DNA of 64,000 nucleotides from Nitrospira sp. BO4 (GTDB lineage: Bacteria; Nitrospirota; Nitrospiria; Nitrospirales; Nitrospiraceae). The notes under the pieces were generated by a model. That model ran no database searches and was not told where the DNA came from. It saw only the letters and a list, made by a program, of their open reading frames with translations. Positions 44,851 through 53,901 of this stretch are shown piece by piece. The number at the start of each line of letters is the position of its first letter. Position 1 is the stretch's first letter. The stretch is from NCBI GenBank assembly GCA_030144965.1, contig JAMPUU010000017.1, positions 620,001-684,000 on the forward strand, given 5' to 3'. A program made the translations under genes and the position numbers.

Positions 44851-45842
44851 TACAGCATCTCCTCTCCCGGTCCGGCGATGACGATGCGGCTTTCCTCCTC
44901 CAGCTTGCGGCATACTTTGAGGATATTCTGCTGAGCCTTCTCGATATCGGATACCTTGACCGGTCCCTTGGACTCCATATCGTCCTTCAACATTTCCGAA
45001 GCACGGCTCGACATGTTCTTGAAGAATTTCTCCTTGACCTCCGGATTGGCGCCGCGGAGGGCCAACGGAAGGTCTTCCTTGCTGATCTCCTTCATCAATT
45101 CCTGCATGCCGCGGTCGTCGACTTTGATAAGGTCGTCGAACACGAACATGAGCGCCCGGATGGCGTCGGCCAGCGGCTGGCTCTTCTCGGCGATCCTGAC
45201 CATAATGCCGCCTTCGTTGGCCTTGTCCATTCTTGTCAGAATGTCGGCCATCACTTCAGGCCCTCCGATGCTCTGCGATCCCATTCCTTTACTGGTCAAT
45301 AACGCCTCTTGCATACTTTGGCTGAGTTCCTCCAAGACCTCCGGCTGAACTTCCTCCATGGTCGCGAGCCGAAGCGCCACGTCCCCGCGCATCGATTCCG
45401 GAAGCCCGGCCAGTACCTGCCCGGCTTGTTCACTTTCAAGGTGGGCGAGCACCACCGCCACCGTCTGGGCATGCTCGATTCTCAGCATTTGAACCAGGCT
45501 CCTCACATCAACCCATTTCAGCGCTTCCAGGCCGGGATAGGTTTTTCGGGCCATCGATTCGATGATCCGTGCCGCCTTTTCCGGACCCAACGCCTTATTG
45601 AGGACGGTCCTGATAAACTCTTTTCCATGGAACTGGACTTGTCCCGTCGCGCTCTGGGCGCGAAAGTCCGAGATGACCGCATCTTCCTCGTCTCGCGAGA
45701 TTTGCGCCGTGCCGTCCATGAAGCTTCCCAACTTTTTGATTTCTTTGGGGTCGAGTTGCTTCAAGACCTGGGCAGCCGCCTCTTCCCCGATGGCGCGAAG
45801 AAGAATGGCTGCTTTCTGCTCACCCGTCAGGTTCTTCGTCAT
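44850..45842 (-). CDS. fliG: Flagellar motor switch protein FliG
   Basis: Predicted 330 residues. KAAILLRAIGEEAAAQVLKQ, then LRIEHAQTVAVVLAHLESEQ, are the N- and middle-domain motifs; the C-domain has EGGIMVRIAEKSQPLADAIR and LMFVFDDLIKVDDRGMQEL M, with the charged torque helix that meets the stator. It forms the rotor ring on FliF. Starts 9 bases after fliF. Confidence 0.97.
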   Translation of the reverse strand: MTKNLTGEQKAAILLRAIGEEAAAQVLKQLDPKEIKKLGSFMDGTAQISRDEEDAVISDFRAQSATGQVQFHGKEFIRTVLNKALGPEKAARIIESMARKTYPGLEALKWVDVRSLVQMLRIEHAQTVAVVLAHLESEQAGQVLAGLPESMRGDVALRLATMEEVQPEVLEELSQSMQEALLTSKGMGSQSIGGPEVMADILTRMDKANEGGIMVRIAEKSQPLADAIRALMFVFDDLIKVDDRGMQELMKEISKEDLPLALRGANPEVKEKFFKNMSSRASEMLKDDMESKGPVKVSDIEKAQQNILKVCRKLEEESRIVIAGPGEEML

Positions 45843-45851
45843 CTCAACGTA

Positions 45852-47426
45852 CTAGGTTGGATTCTTGAGCCACTGTTTGACGACAACCGCCGTCGTGTCT
45901 GGATTCTTTCTGGCCATGTCAATGATCTGAGCTCGATCCGGCGCGTTCGGCAAGGAAGCTTCCCCCATTCCCACAGCGCCGGGTAATGCAGAGGCGACCG
46001 CCTCGGCCGGCATCTGCTCCGTCGTCGAACCCAGCATGGCCAGCAACGGACGGACGACGAAGAGGAGAATCACCGTAAACAGCAGAATTCCGACCCCGTA
46101 GCGGAGATACGGCAGCCATGGCCTCGGGCCTTCCGCCATGGCCTCTGCCGTCGCACCCTGTGCTTCTTCCGGCTCCGTGCCGAATTGGACATTGACGACT
46201 TCAACTTGATCTTGCCGCTCGGCCGAAAAGCCCATCGCCTTCTTGACGATTTCCTCAATCCGTTTTAAATCTTCCTCCGAACGCGGAGTGTATTTTCGTG
46301 CGACGACCGGCGTGTCCGCCGATTGCCCCTCACCGGCTTTTGCGGTTTCATAGATGCCGTCGACCAGCACCGCGACCGACAATTGCTTGATGACCCCCAC
46401 CGGCTCCACGATTTTTGAGACTGTTCGGCTGATTTCATAGTTCACCGTCTCGTTTTTCGTCTGGCTGCTGCTCGAACTGGTCTGAGGCGGTTCCAGATCC
46501 GTTCCCGGCGGTACATTCGACTGCACACCGGGAACCCCGCCGCCGACCCCGTTGGAGCCATTGGCTTTTTCCTGCCCGCGCTGCTCGCTCCTCACCACCT
46601 GGCTGTTCGGATCATAGCGCTCTTCCGTCGTCTCGACCTTGCGGAAATCGACCAGGCTGGACACACGGACCACCGCCTTGTTGGGCCCGACGATTCGCTC
46701 CAACATCGTTTGAATGCGGGTCTCCACATCCTTTTCGATACTGCGTTGGTATTCGAGCTGCGAGTTGGTCAACCCCGACGTCTCGTCCGTCGCCGTGGAC
46801 GACAACATGCGGCCGTGTCCATCCACCACCGTGACATCTCGGGCCTGCAGCCCTTCGATACTGCTGGAGACCAGATGGATCACCCCTTGCACCTGCGACT
46901 GAGTCAGCTGTTGTCCGTTGCGGAGCGAAAGAATGACCGACGCGCGCGCTTTTTCCTGTTCGCTGGCGAAAAGACGACGCTCCGGAATGGCCAGATGCAC
47001 ACGGGCCCGTTCGACTTCCGGCAGCTGCGCGATGGTTCTCGCCAACTCTCCCTGTAGGGCGCGACGATAGTTCAGCTTCTGGACGAATTCGGACATGCCG
47101 ATCGATGTTCGATCGAAAATTTCAAACCCGACCCCGCCTCCGTGGGGAAGCCCTTGGGTCGCCAGTTGAAGCCGCAGATCGTGAACCTGAGCGGTCGGAA
47201 CGAGCACCGTCGATCCGCCGCCGGTCGTTTCGTACGGCACCTTTGTTTCTTTGAGCTTGTCGACGATGGCGGCTGCGTCTTCAGTGCTGAGGTTGGTGAA
47301 CAGCACCTGCATGTCCGGTTGCTGCGTCCATAGAGTAAGGGCAATGAGACCCGCAACGGACCCGGCCAACGCAATGAGGATGATCATCCGCTGATTGATG
47401 GAGAATTTGGAAAATATACCGGCCAC
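45852..47426 (-). CDS. fliF: Flagellar MS-ring protein FliF
   Basis: Predicted 524 residues. An N-terminal membrane helix (MIILIALAGSVAGLIALTLW) is followed by the YscJ-like ring-building motifs (ALQGELARTIAQLPEVERAR VHLAIPERRLF) and a second helix (YGVGILLFTVILLFVVRPLL); the C-terminal tail with VVVKQWLKNPT binds FliG. It is the base of the basal body and its assembly starts flagellum building. Confidence 0.97.
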   Translation of the reverse strand: MAGIFSKFSINQRMIILIALAGSVAGLIALTLWTQQPDMQVLFTNLSTEDAAAIVDKLKETKVPYETTGGGSTVLVPTAQVHDLRLQLATQGLPHGGGVGFEIFDRTSIGMSEFVQKLNYRRALQGELARTIAQLPEVERARVHLAIPERRLFASEQEKARASVILSLRNGQQLTQSQVQGVIHLVSSSIEGLQARDVTVVDGHGRMLSSTATDETSGLTNSQLEYQRSIEKDVETRIQTMLERIVGPNKAVVRVSSLVDFRKVETTEERYDPNSQVVRSEQRGQEKANGSNGVGGGVPGVQSNVPPGTDLEPPQTSSSSSQTKNETVNYEISRTVSKIVEPVGVIKQLSVAVLVDGIYETAKAGEGQSADTPVVARKYTPRSEEDLKRIEEIVKKAMGFSAERQDQVEVVNVQFGTEPEEAQGATAEAMAEGPRPWLPYLRYGVGILLFTVILLFVVRPLLAMLGSTTEQMPAEAVASALPGAVGMGEASLPNAPDRAQIIDMARKNPDTTAVVVKQWLKNPT

Positions 47427-47449
47427 GTCCCCTCACTCCTTCCGGTTGA

Positions 47450-47764
47450 TCAGAGCTGCATCCGTTGAATCTCTTCATATGCTGCGACCAGCTTGTTCCG
47501 GATCTGCATCATCAATTGGAACGACACGTCCGCCTCCTGCAGGGCGACCATCGTGCGATGAAGATCCTGCGATTCACCCGTCATGAGGGCATCCACCGCC
47601 CGGTTGGATTCTATTCTCGCCTCGTTGACTTTTCCGATGGCGGACTTGAGAGAGTCCACGAACCCGGAGGTTCCTGAGCTTTCGGCGGGGCCTGCCGTCC
47701 CAATCTTCGCCACATCGGCGATGGGAGCGATACCGGATGTCACGCCGTAAATCTGACTCATCAT
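47450..47764 (-). CDS. fliE: Hook-basal body complex protein FliE
   Basis: Predicted 104 residues. KVNEARIESNRAVDALMTGE, then LHRTMVALQEADVSFQLMMQ and IRNKLVAAYEEIQRM, is the standard FliE C-terminal region. It joins the MS ring to the rod. Its start overlaps the flgC stop (TAATG), and it lies between flgC and fliF as in many bacteria. Confidence 0.95.
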   Translation of the reverse strand: MMSQIYGVTSGIAPIADVAKIGTAGPAESSGTSGFVDSLKSAIGKVNEARIESNRAVDALMTGESQDLHRTMVALQEADVSFQLMMQIRNKLVAAYEEIQRMQL

Positions 47765-48213
47765 TACCTCCCGATCTCGAGCGCCTTATTCCACATGGCG
47801 CGTGTCGCGTTGATCGCCTGGACATTGGCTTCATAGGCGCGCGATGCCCCGATCATGTTCACCATTTCTTCCATGACGTTCACATTGGGCAGACGGACAA
47901 ACCCTTTTTTGTCGGCATCCGGGTGATGCGGGTCATAAATCAGTTGCCCGGGTTTGGGATCTTCCACGACCTTTGCCACGGAAACCCCTTCGAGCGCATG
48001 CGCCGATGGTCCAAGGGCGACTTGGCGGAAGGCCCGCTGAAACGCGCTGGGGACCGCCGTCGAGCGAAAGACGACGTCGCGTCGTTTGTACGGACCACCC
48101 GTCGGAGTCTTGGTCGATTGCGCGTTCGCAAGATTGCTGGCAATGACATTGAGTCGTCGCCGTTGGGCGTCTAAACCGGAAACCGATACGGCCATACTGT
48201 CGGACATTTCCAT
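47764..48213 (-). CDS. flgC: Proximal rod protein FlgC
   Basis: Predicted 149 residues. SVSGLDAQRRRLNVIASNLA NAQSTKTPTGGPYKRRDVVF is the FlgC N-terminus and NVNVMEEMVNMIGASRAYEA the C-terminal rod motif. ATG at 48213 is chosen with AGGAGG 7 bases upstream. It builds part of the proximal rod together with FlgB. Confidence 0.96.
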   Translation of the reverse strand: MEMSDSMAVSVSGLDAQRRRLNVIASNLANAQSTKTPTGGPYKRRDVVFRSTAVPSAFQRAFRQVALGPSAHALEGVSVAKVVEDPKPGQLIYDPHHPDADKKGFVRLPNVNVMEEMVNMIGASRAYEANVQAINATRAMWNKALEIGR

Positions 48214-48287
48214 ACACAACCTCCTCGATGGCAGTCAGCTCTCGGCAACCATCTGTCGGACGTCAATTGTTTGTTGACGGTGATTCG

Positions 48288-48698
48288 TCATCGCGCATCT
48301 CGTATGGCGCTCAACAACCCCCGGAACCTGGCGGCCAGTATCGTGGTCGCCGCGTTGTACTGCATCGCGTTCTCAGATAACTTCGCCATCTCCAACTCGA
48401 GATTCACGGAGTTCGCGTCGAGAGGGAGATCCCCTGCCGGCATTTCGCTGAGCTTCCCTGTGACGGCTTGCACCCCTTGCGGCCCATGGACGCCGAAATG
48501 CCCGGACTGAGTGGCCGCCAGCATGATCGGCAGGCGCCCCTTGTGCGCAGAATGCAATTGGTCCATAAAGTTCAGCTCTGATGCGCGATAGCCCGGTGTT
48601 TCTTCGTTGGCCAGGTTCGAGGCGATCACACGTTGCCGCGCACTGCGAAGATCAAGTGTCCGTTCCAACAGTCGCATGGTTCGATCAAAAATCGTCAT
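48288..48698 (-). CDS. flgB: Proximal rod protein FlgB
   Basis: Predicted 136 residues. MTIFDRTMRLLERTLDLRSA RQRVIASNLANEETPGYRAS is the FlgB pattern, with the rod motif ANEETPGYRA and a shared C-terminal helix (EMAKLSENAMQYNAATTILA). First gene of the flgB-flgC-fliE-fliF-fliG-[REC-fliH]-fliI-fliJ-motE run, under a sigma-54 promoter. Confidence 0.96.
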   Translation of the reverse strand: MTIFDRTMRLLERTLDLRSARQRVIASNLANEETPGYRASELNFMDQLHSAHKGRLPIMLAATQSGHFGVHGPQGVQAVTGKLSEMPAGDLPLDANSVNLELEMAKLSENAMQYNAATTILAARFRGLLSAIRDAR

Positions 48699-48747
48699 AG
48701 CCTTGTGCTCCCTTCAGTATGCGTCGGCGTACCGTTTGCACTTTGAT

Positions 48748-48763
48748 TGCAACCCTAATGCCT
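48748..48763 (-). promoter_or_regulatory. Sigma-54 promoter of the flgB-to-motE operon
   Basis: On the minus strand, AGGCATTAGGGTTGCA: GG and GC are 10 bases apart, and only the first base departs from TGGCAY. Its middle, CATTAGGGTTGC, is nearly the same as at flgF (CATAAGGGTTGC). It lies 50 bases before the flgB ATG. Confidence 0.7.
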
Positions 48764-48899
48764 GCTTAAACCATCCGGTTATGGCCGAGACCCCAGCTTC
48801 GTCCCGATCACACGGCTTGTCGCAGCACGTGTTGTGGTTCTCTGTTTGGCGCGAGCCGTGGCTCGGGACGAACTTGCCGACCGGCAATTCTTGCCTCCC

Positions 48900-50312
48900 T
48901 CATGGCGTGATGATCGACAAGGGCTGCTCGCTCTCCCGATACTCCCGCAGCTTGTTTCGTAACGTGCGGATGCTGATGCCCAATTCTTTCGCGGCGTGTG
49001 TGCGATTGTCTTTCACACGCGCCAGCGTCTTAAAGATCAATTCCCGTTCCATCTCCCACAGAGATCCGTTGGCCGGCTGTTGCGGACGGACGGGCTGCGC
49101 CGCCGTCTCATCGCTTCGCTCCGGAGGACAATGATCGGGAAGCATGGGACTCTGCCCGGCCAACAGCACCGCCCGTTCCATCACATTCTCCAACTCGCGC
49201 ACGTTTCCCTTCCACGCCAGCCGTTGCAAGTGCGCGATGGCGCTCTCCGACAAGGACGGCGGAGTCAGGCCGTTCCTCGTGGCCGATTGGTTCACAAAAT
49301 GCCGCGCGAGGAGAGGAATATCGGCGATGCGCTCGCGTAGCGGCGGGACGGTGATGGGGAATACGTTCAAACGATAGTAGAGATCCTCGCGAAAGCGGCC
49401 TTGTTCGACCTCGCGATAGAGCGCCCGATTCGTCGTTGCGATCACGCGGATGTTGACGGGAACCGGATCGCGGCCTCCGATCCGATCCACCTCGCGTTCT
49501 TGCAAGACACGCAGCAGCTTCGCTTGGAGGGTCAGGTTCATTTCGCTGATTTCGTCCAAGAGCAGCGTTCCGGAATGCGCCATCTCAAACTTCCCGATTT
49601 TTCTGATCAAGGCGCCGGTAAACGCGCCGCGCTCGTGGCCGAAGAGTTCGCTCTCGAGTAGTCCGTCCGGCAATGCGGCACAATTGACCGCAATGAACGG
49701 TCGATGCGCCCGTGGGCTCCTATTGTGGATGAACCGAGCCAGGAGCTCTTTTCCCGTACCGCTCTCTCCATGGATCAGCACGGTCGCTTGACTGGAAGCC
49801 ACCCCTTCGATTGTGCTTAAGAGCCTGACCATGCCCGGGTCTTGAGTTAATATCGCCCGGGTGTCCGTCGGTTGGGTCGGCAGGTCTGTTCCCGCCCCTT
49901 CTTCCCGTCCCACTTTGAGGTTCACGACGACTCGCTCCAGCAAGTCCATTGAAAACGGTTTCAAGAGGTACTCGCTGGCGCCCAGCTTCATCGCCTCGAC
50001 CGCCGTTTCGATCGTGCCATACGCCGTCATGAGCACGATCGTGACCTGCGGAGCGCGCGACTTGATCTCCTTGATCAAGTCCAGGCCGTTCAGGCGCGGC
50101 ATCCTGAGGTCGGTCAGCACCATCCAAGGACGAAACCGGACGATCCGTTCCATGGCATCGACGCCGTCGGACGCCCCTTGCACGGAATACCCAAGCCGCC
50201 TGACGGTTTCCATCAGCGCTGCTCGCATCGACGGGTCATCGTCCACAATCAGAACGCGTTCGTTTTCCTCGGCACTCTCCGGAAGAGGGCTGTTTTTATC
50301 GCGGTCACTCAT
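48900..50312 (-). CDS. Sigma-54-dependent response regulator, FlrC/FleR-like
   Basis: Predicted 470 residues. Receiver with LIVDDDPSMR and phosphoacceptor D68 in MVLTDLRMP; AAA+ domain with Walker A GESGTGKELLARFIH, sigma-54 loop GAFTGA and Walker B GTLLLDEI; C-terminal Fis-like helix-turn-helix (AAKELGISIRTLRNKLREY). It should activate the sigma-54 flagellar promoters listed here when phosphorylated by the kinase encoded directly upstream. Specific name FlrC/FleR is by position and partner. Confidence 0.9.
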   Translation of the reverse strand: MSDRDKNSPLPESAEENERVLIVDDDPSMRAALMETVRRLGYSVQGASDGVDAMERIVRFRPWMVLTDLRMPRLNGLDLIKEIKSRAPQVTIVLMTAYGTIETAVEAMKLGASEYLLKPFSMDLLERVVVNLKVGREEGAGTDLPTQPTDTRAILTQDPGMVRLLSTIEGVASSQATVLIHGESGTGKELLARFIHNRSPRAHRPFIAVNCAALPDGLLESELFGHERGAFTGALIRKIGKFEMAHSGTLLLDEISEMNLTLQAKLLRVLQEREVDRIGGRDPVPVNIRVIATTNRALYREVEQGRFREDLYYRLNVFPITVPPLRERIADIPLLARHFVNQSATRNGLTPPSLSESAIAHLQRLAWKGNVRELENVMERAVLLAGQSPMLPDHCPPERSDETAAQPVRPQQPANGSLWEMERELIFKTLARVKDNRTHAAKELGISIRTLRNKLREYRESEQPLSIITP

Positions 50313-50328
50313 GAGACCAATCCTCCAG

Positions 50329-51606
50329 TCACATCACATTGCTTTCCACAGGGTCCGTTACATCGGATGCATTCCTATTCCGCGCCATGACCGGACCCTC
50401 ACTCTGATTCGAGGACGCCGATGGGTGCGGCAGAATGATCGAACAGGAGGTGCCTTGCCCGACTGTGCTTTCGACATCGATCCGTCCTTGATGGGCTTCG
50501 ATGATTGAATGGACGATAGCAAGGCCGAGGCCGGTTCCCTCGTCTTTCGTCGTGAAGAAGGGATCAAATATGCGCGAGCGAAGAGCCGGGTCGATGCCGG
50601 TACCGGAATCGCGCACGGTCAGCCGAACGGCGGGCATGCCGAGTGTGTGCGCCGGTTCTTGTTGAAGACCGACCACCAAGATGCCTCCGTTAGGCATCGC
50701 CTGCACGGCGTTCACGACCAGATTCAAGACGACCTGTTTCAACTGCCCCTCATGGCACCAGATCGACGGGGTCTCTCGATCGATGTCGACTCGAATCTCC
50801 ACCGGCGCTTTGGCGATCGTATGGGCGGCCAGCTTGATGGAATTGCGGATCAACGGGTCGACCGGGTACCAGCCACGAGCCATGCGTACCGGTGTTGTGT
50901 ACAGCAAGAGATTGGCCAACAAGCGGTCCATCGATTGGACAGCCTGCGAAATCTGTTCGGCATAGCGTTTGGCGGACGGGCGCTCATCGAGATCGCGCTG
51001 GAGCATGGATGCAAAGAGCTCCACGCTGCCCAACGGATTTCTGATTTCATGTGCGATCCGTCCGATGAGCTCCCCCATGGCCGCCAGTCGTTCCTTGCGC
51101 TGTAATTGCTCTTCAAGCTGATACACCCGAGTGATGTCCTGAATCAGGACGAGGTGACCGGAGGCATCTCCGGAATCGTTGTGCAACGGTACCCGACTGA
51201 TTGAGACCAACGCCTGCCCGATGCGTTGCGGCCGATCGCACACGCTGAGGCCCGCACGTGCCAAGACGTCGGATGCGCGACGATTCCGCAGTTCGGCATC
51301 CGTCGCCCCGAGCAACGCTCCGGCGGCTCGGTTGCTCCGGCTGATGATCTCGGAATCGTCCACCACCAAGACCCCGGTCGATAAGGACTCGAGGATGCCG
51401 TCCAGATGCACGCGCATGGCCTCGTTCTGACCGAGCTGCCGGCGCAGCGCCTCGTTGCTGTGAGCCAATTCCACATCCATCTGCTCCACACGCGCCGTGA
51501 GCGCGTGATACGATTGCTGCAGGGTATGGGCGGCTTCATCAAAACTTTTGAATGCCGCGCAAAGCAGTTCCCGTTCCTCAGGACGCCCTGTGGTCACGCT
51601 GGTCAT
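50329..51606 (-). CDS. Soluble PAS-containing histidine kinase, FlrB/FleS-like
   Basis: Predicted 425 residues. A coiled-coil N-terminus precedes a PAS domain (MRVHLDGILESLSTGVLVVD), then HisKA with GRIAHEIRNPLGSVELFASM (phosphorylated His in IAHEIRNPLG) and an HATPase with VLNLVVNAVQAMPNGG, DSGTGIDPAL and DEGTGLGLAIVHSI. No membrane segment, as in FlrB and FleS, so it probably senses an assembly state inside the cell. It overlaps the TPR gene upstream as ATGA and precedes the regulator gene by 16 bases. Confidence 0.9.
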   Translation of the reverse strand: MTSVTTGRPEERELLCAAFKSFDEAAHTLQQSYHALTARVEQMDVELAHSNEALRRQLGQNEAMRVHLDGILESLSTGVLVVDDSEIISRSNRAAGALLGATDAELRNRRASDVLARAGLSVCDRPQRIGQALVSISRVPLHNDSGDASGHLVLIQDITRVYQLEEQLQRKERLAAMGELIGRIAHEIRNPLGSVELFASMLQRDLDERPSAKRYAEQISQAVQSMDRLLANLLLYTTPVRMARGWYPVDPLIRNSIKLAAHTIAKAPVEIRVDIDRETPSIWCHEGQLKQVVLNLVVNAVQAMPNGGILVVGLQQEPAHTLGMPAVRLTVRDSGTGIDPALRSRIFDPFFTTKDEGTGLGLAIVHSIIEAHQGRIDVESTVGQGTSCSIILPHPSASSNQSEGPVMARNRNASDVTDPVESNVM

Positions 51607-53783
51607 AATCCCTCCGCATTCGCCGAACGACGGACGACTTGCAAGCTGGCTTTGAGCGATGCCGCCAACCGGTTGACCGTCTGATCACCGGCTACATCGA
51701 GTTCCGCCAGCGCGACGGTGGCGCGATCGTACTGCTTCAACGCCGTCCAATGCTGGGCGGTTTGGAGATGCGCCCATTCGGCTTGGCTCGCCCTCGGTTT
51801 CTTTTCCAACACCGCCAGATAGGCCGTGATGGCCCGTTCATGCCGATTCAATCGAGACAAGGTATCTGCGTAGGCCAGGAGTGTATCGGGCGATTTCCCT
51901 GCGCCGGCCTTGAACGCTTCTTCGTACGCCAGCGCGGACTCGTCGAGCTTCTCCAGTTCTCCCAAGGTCTTGGCCAACTGCAGATACATCGCCGGCCGTT
52001 CCGGATGAACCGGATGGCGCATGAGCCATGTGCGACAGAGATGGAGAAGGCCTTGCAGATCCCGCTGTTGCCGCATGGCGGCGATGAGCAGGTGCAGCAC
52101 CTCCCCTTCGTACTGTCCGATGGGAAACTGAAACCGGTATCGCTCAAGAACTTTTCGAGCGGCCTCAGGATCCCGTTGATCGAGATAGATCTTCCCCAGG
52201 CTGATCAAGGCCGGTTCGATCAAGGTCGGCTCTCGATGCGCCTTCATCACTTGTTGGTGGAGGCGCAGGGCCTCCCGAGCGAACCCGATGCGTCGATGGG
52301 CCTCGGCGATTTCGAGCAGCAAAGGAGAACGCGCATAGCGTTGTTCTCCGGTCGCGCCGTAGCGGTGAAAGAGACTCACCACCGTAAGATCGTCATGCGA
52401 GGACACCGCCGCTTCGATCCAAGGCGTCAAGAGGGCCGACAGACGCTCCGAAGCCTTCATCGCCCACGGAGCGCTTCCAGGCTCGGTTCGAATGGTGACG
52501 TCCCTGTATGCACCAAGTGCCCGATTCATGTCATTCGCATCTTCATACCCCTTCCCCAGGTAAAACAGCGCCTCGCCACCGATGGGAGCATCCGTCTCTT
52601 GCGTCGCGATGGCCTCCAGCAGCGCCCGGTAGGATGTGTCGGTTTGATCCGGGACCGGTACGCCGTGCATCATGGCGCGCACCGTGAGCCCGACCCAATT
52701 TCCTCCAGCAGGAAGCATGCTTTCCCCGCGAAGCGTGGCGATCCGCAGCCTGGCCGTCGCCGCCAATGGGCTTTGAGGGTACAGCGAGGGAATCAACGCA
52801 TAGACAAACTCCGCGAGCGGCTGTTTGGACCCCGCCCGGAAGCTCTCGGCCGCCTGCAGCAACGCTGCAGGAGCGTACTCGTGGTGTGGATACAGATTGT
52901 AGAACAGCATCATGAGCTCTCGGACAGGCGCCTCATGATGCAATTCAACCTGTGTAACGGCGTACCACTGGAGAGCCAGAGGGTCACCCCTGAAGAGGGT
53001 CGGCCATCGCCGATAACTCAGGTCGTAGAAGATGTGCGCCTCCGCAAATCGTCTCTGCCGGAACAGGGCATGGGCCAATCCCAGCGTGGCCCCTTGAAGC
53101 AGCCGGTCATCCTCGCTTCGCTTTCTCACATTGGCATAGGCGTGCTCGGCGTCCTTCCATTTGCTCATCGCCATGAACGTATGTCCCAGCCCGAGTAGAG
53201 CCCGATTCGCGTCGAACGGAAGGTGGGCGGAATGGGCCATGGCTTGTTCATAGAACGCCTGTGCTTCCTGAAACCACCCTTGATCGATGTATAAATCCGC
53301 GATCCGCCATTCCGCTCTTCTGGCGTTCGCAGACTGTGGATGATCATGGAGAAGCTTTTTGTATTCCTGAATCGCATCCAACCGGTGTGGCGTGGAGAGC
53401 TCGTCACGAAGCGACAGCTCAACCAAAAACGCCTTCGCCGACGGAACGAGTACGCTTGCCGGATGTTCTTTGACGATCATCTCGAAAAATCGTCGCGCTT
53501 CCACCCAGGATTTCTTTCTATAGGCAGACTGGCCTTCTTCCCACGCCAGACCTTCAATTCCTTGAGAGAGGCCTTCCAGACGGGGCCCGTCGTCGGGCAA
53601 GAGCTGCAGGAGCCGGTCGACCGGCTCCGGATTGCGCACCGAGGGGGCCCGCTCGGTGACGGCGGCCGACAAGGTGGGAGGAGATGAGCGGCCGGAAGAC
53701 TCCCCAATGGCTGAGGGAGGGATCGCCATCCAGGCGGCGGTCCAGAGAATCAACGGAGCATATAAAGGGCGGTATCGATGCAC
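51603..53783 (-). CDS. Large exported TPR-repeat protein in the FlrBC operon
   Basis: Predicted 726 residues with a likely signal segment (YAPLILWTAAWMAIPPSAIG) and many tetratricopeptide-like repeats, for example EWRIADLYIDQGWFQEAQAF, AEHAYANVRKRSEDDRLLQG, YLQLAKTLGELEKLDESALA. TPR proteins of this size usually scaffold complexes in the periplasm. It shares an operon with the FlrB-like kinase, so it may help sense flagellar assembly, which is inference. I know no fixed flagellar name for it. Confidence 0.75.
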   Translation of the reverse strand: MHRYRPLYAPLILWTAAWMAIPPSAIGESSGRSSPPTLSAAVTERAPSVRNPEPVDRLLQLLPDDGPRLEGLSQGIEGLAWEEGQSAYRKKSWVEARRFFEMIVKEHPASVLVPSAKAFLVELSLRDELSTPHRLDAIQEYKKLLHDHPQSANARRAEWRIADLYIDQGWFQEAQAFYEQAMAHSAHLPFDANRALLGLGHTFMAMSKWKDAEHAYANVRKRSEDDRLLQGATLGLAHALFRQRRFAEAHIFYDLSYRRWPTLFRGDPLALQWYAVTQVELHHEAPVRELMMLFYNLYPHHEYAPAALLQAAESFRAGSKQPLAEFVYALIPSLYPQSPLAATARLRIATLRGESMLPAGGNWVGLTVRAMMHGVPVPDQTDTSYRALLEAIATQETDAPIGGEALFYLGKGYEDANDMNRALGAYRDVTIRTEPGSAPWAMKASERLSALLTPWIEAAVSSHDDLTVVSLFHRYGATGEQRYARSPLLLEIAEAHRRIGFAREALRLHQQVMKAHREPTLIEPALISLGKIYLDQRDPEAARKVLERYRFQFPIGQYEGEVLHLLIAAMRQQRDLQGLLHLCRTWLMRHPVHPERPAMYLQLAKTLGELEKLDESALAYEEAFKAGAGKSPDTLLAYADTLSRLNRHERAITAYLAVLEKKPRASQAEWAHLQTAQHWTALKQYDRATVALAELDVAGDQTVNRLAASLKASLQVVRRSANAEGL

Positions 53784-53797
53784 GGCGATAGGGCATC

Positions 53798-53813
53798 AGC
53801 AAGGCTCATGCCC
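53798..53813 (-). promoter_or_regulatory. Possible sigma-54 promoter of the TPR-FlrB-FlrC operon
   Basis: On the minus strand, GGGCATGAGCCTTGCT with correct GG-N10-GC spacing. It would give a leader of only a few bases before the ATG at 53783, which is unusual, so either the true start is later or the match is chance. Control by the FleQ-like protein next door would fit the Vibrio/Pseudomonas pattern. Confidence 0.4.
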
Positions 53814-53901
53814 TGTGCATCCGCAGAAAACTCGAAGGAAATCATGACACTTATCGTGAGCGGTCGTGAACCGCGGCTGGCGGCGTCAGGATTGGCGTCG
53901 G

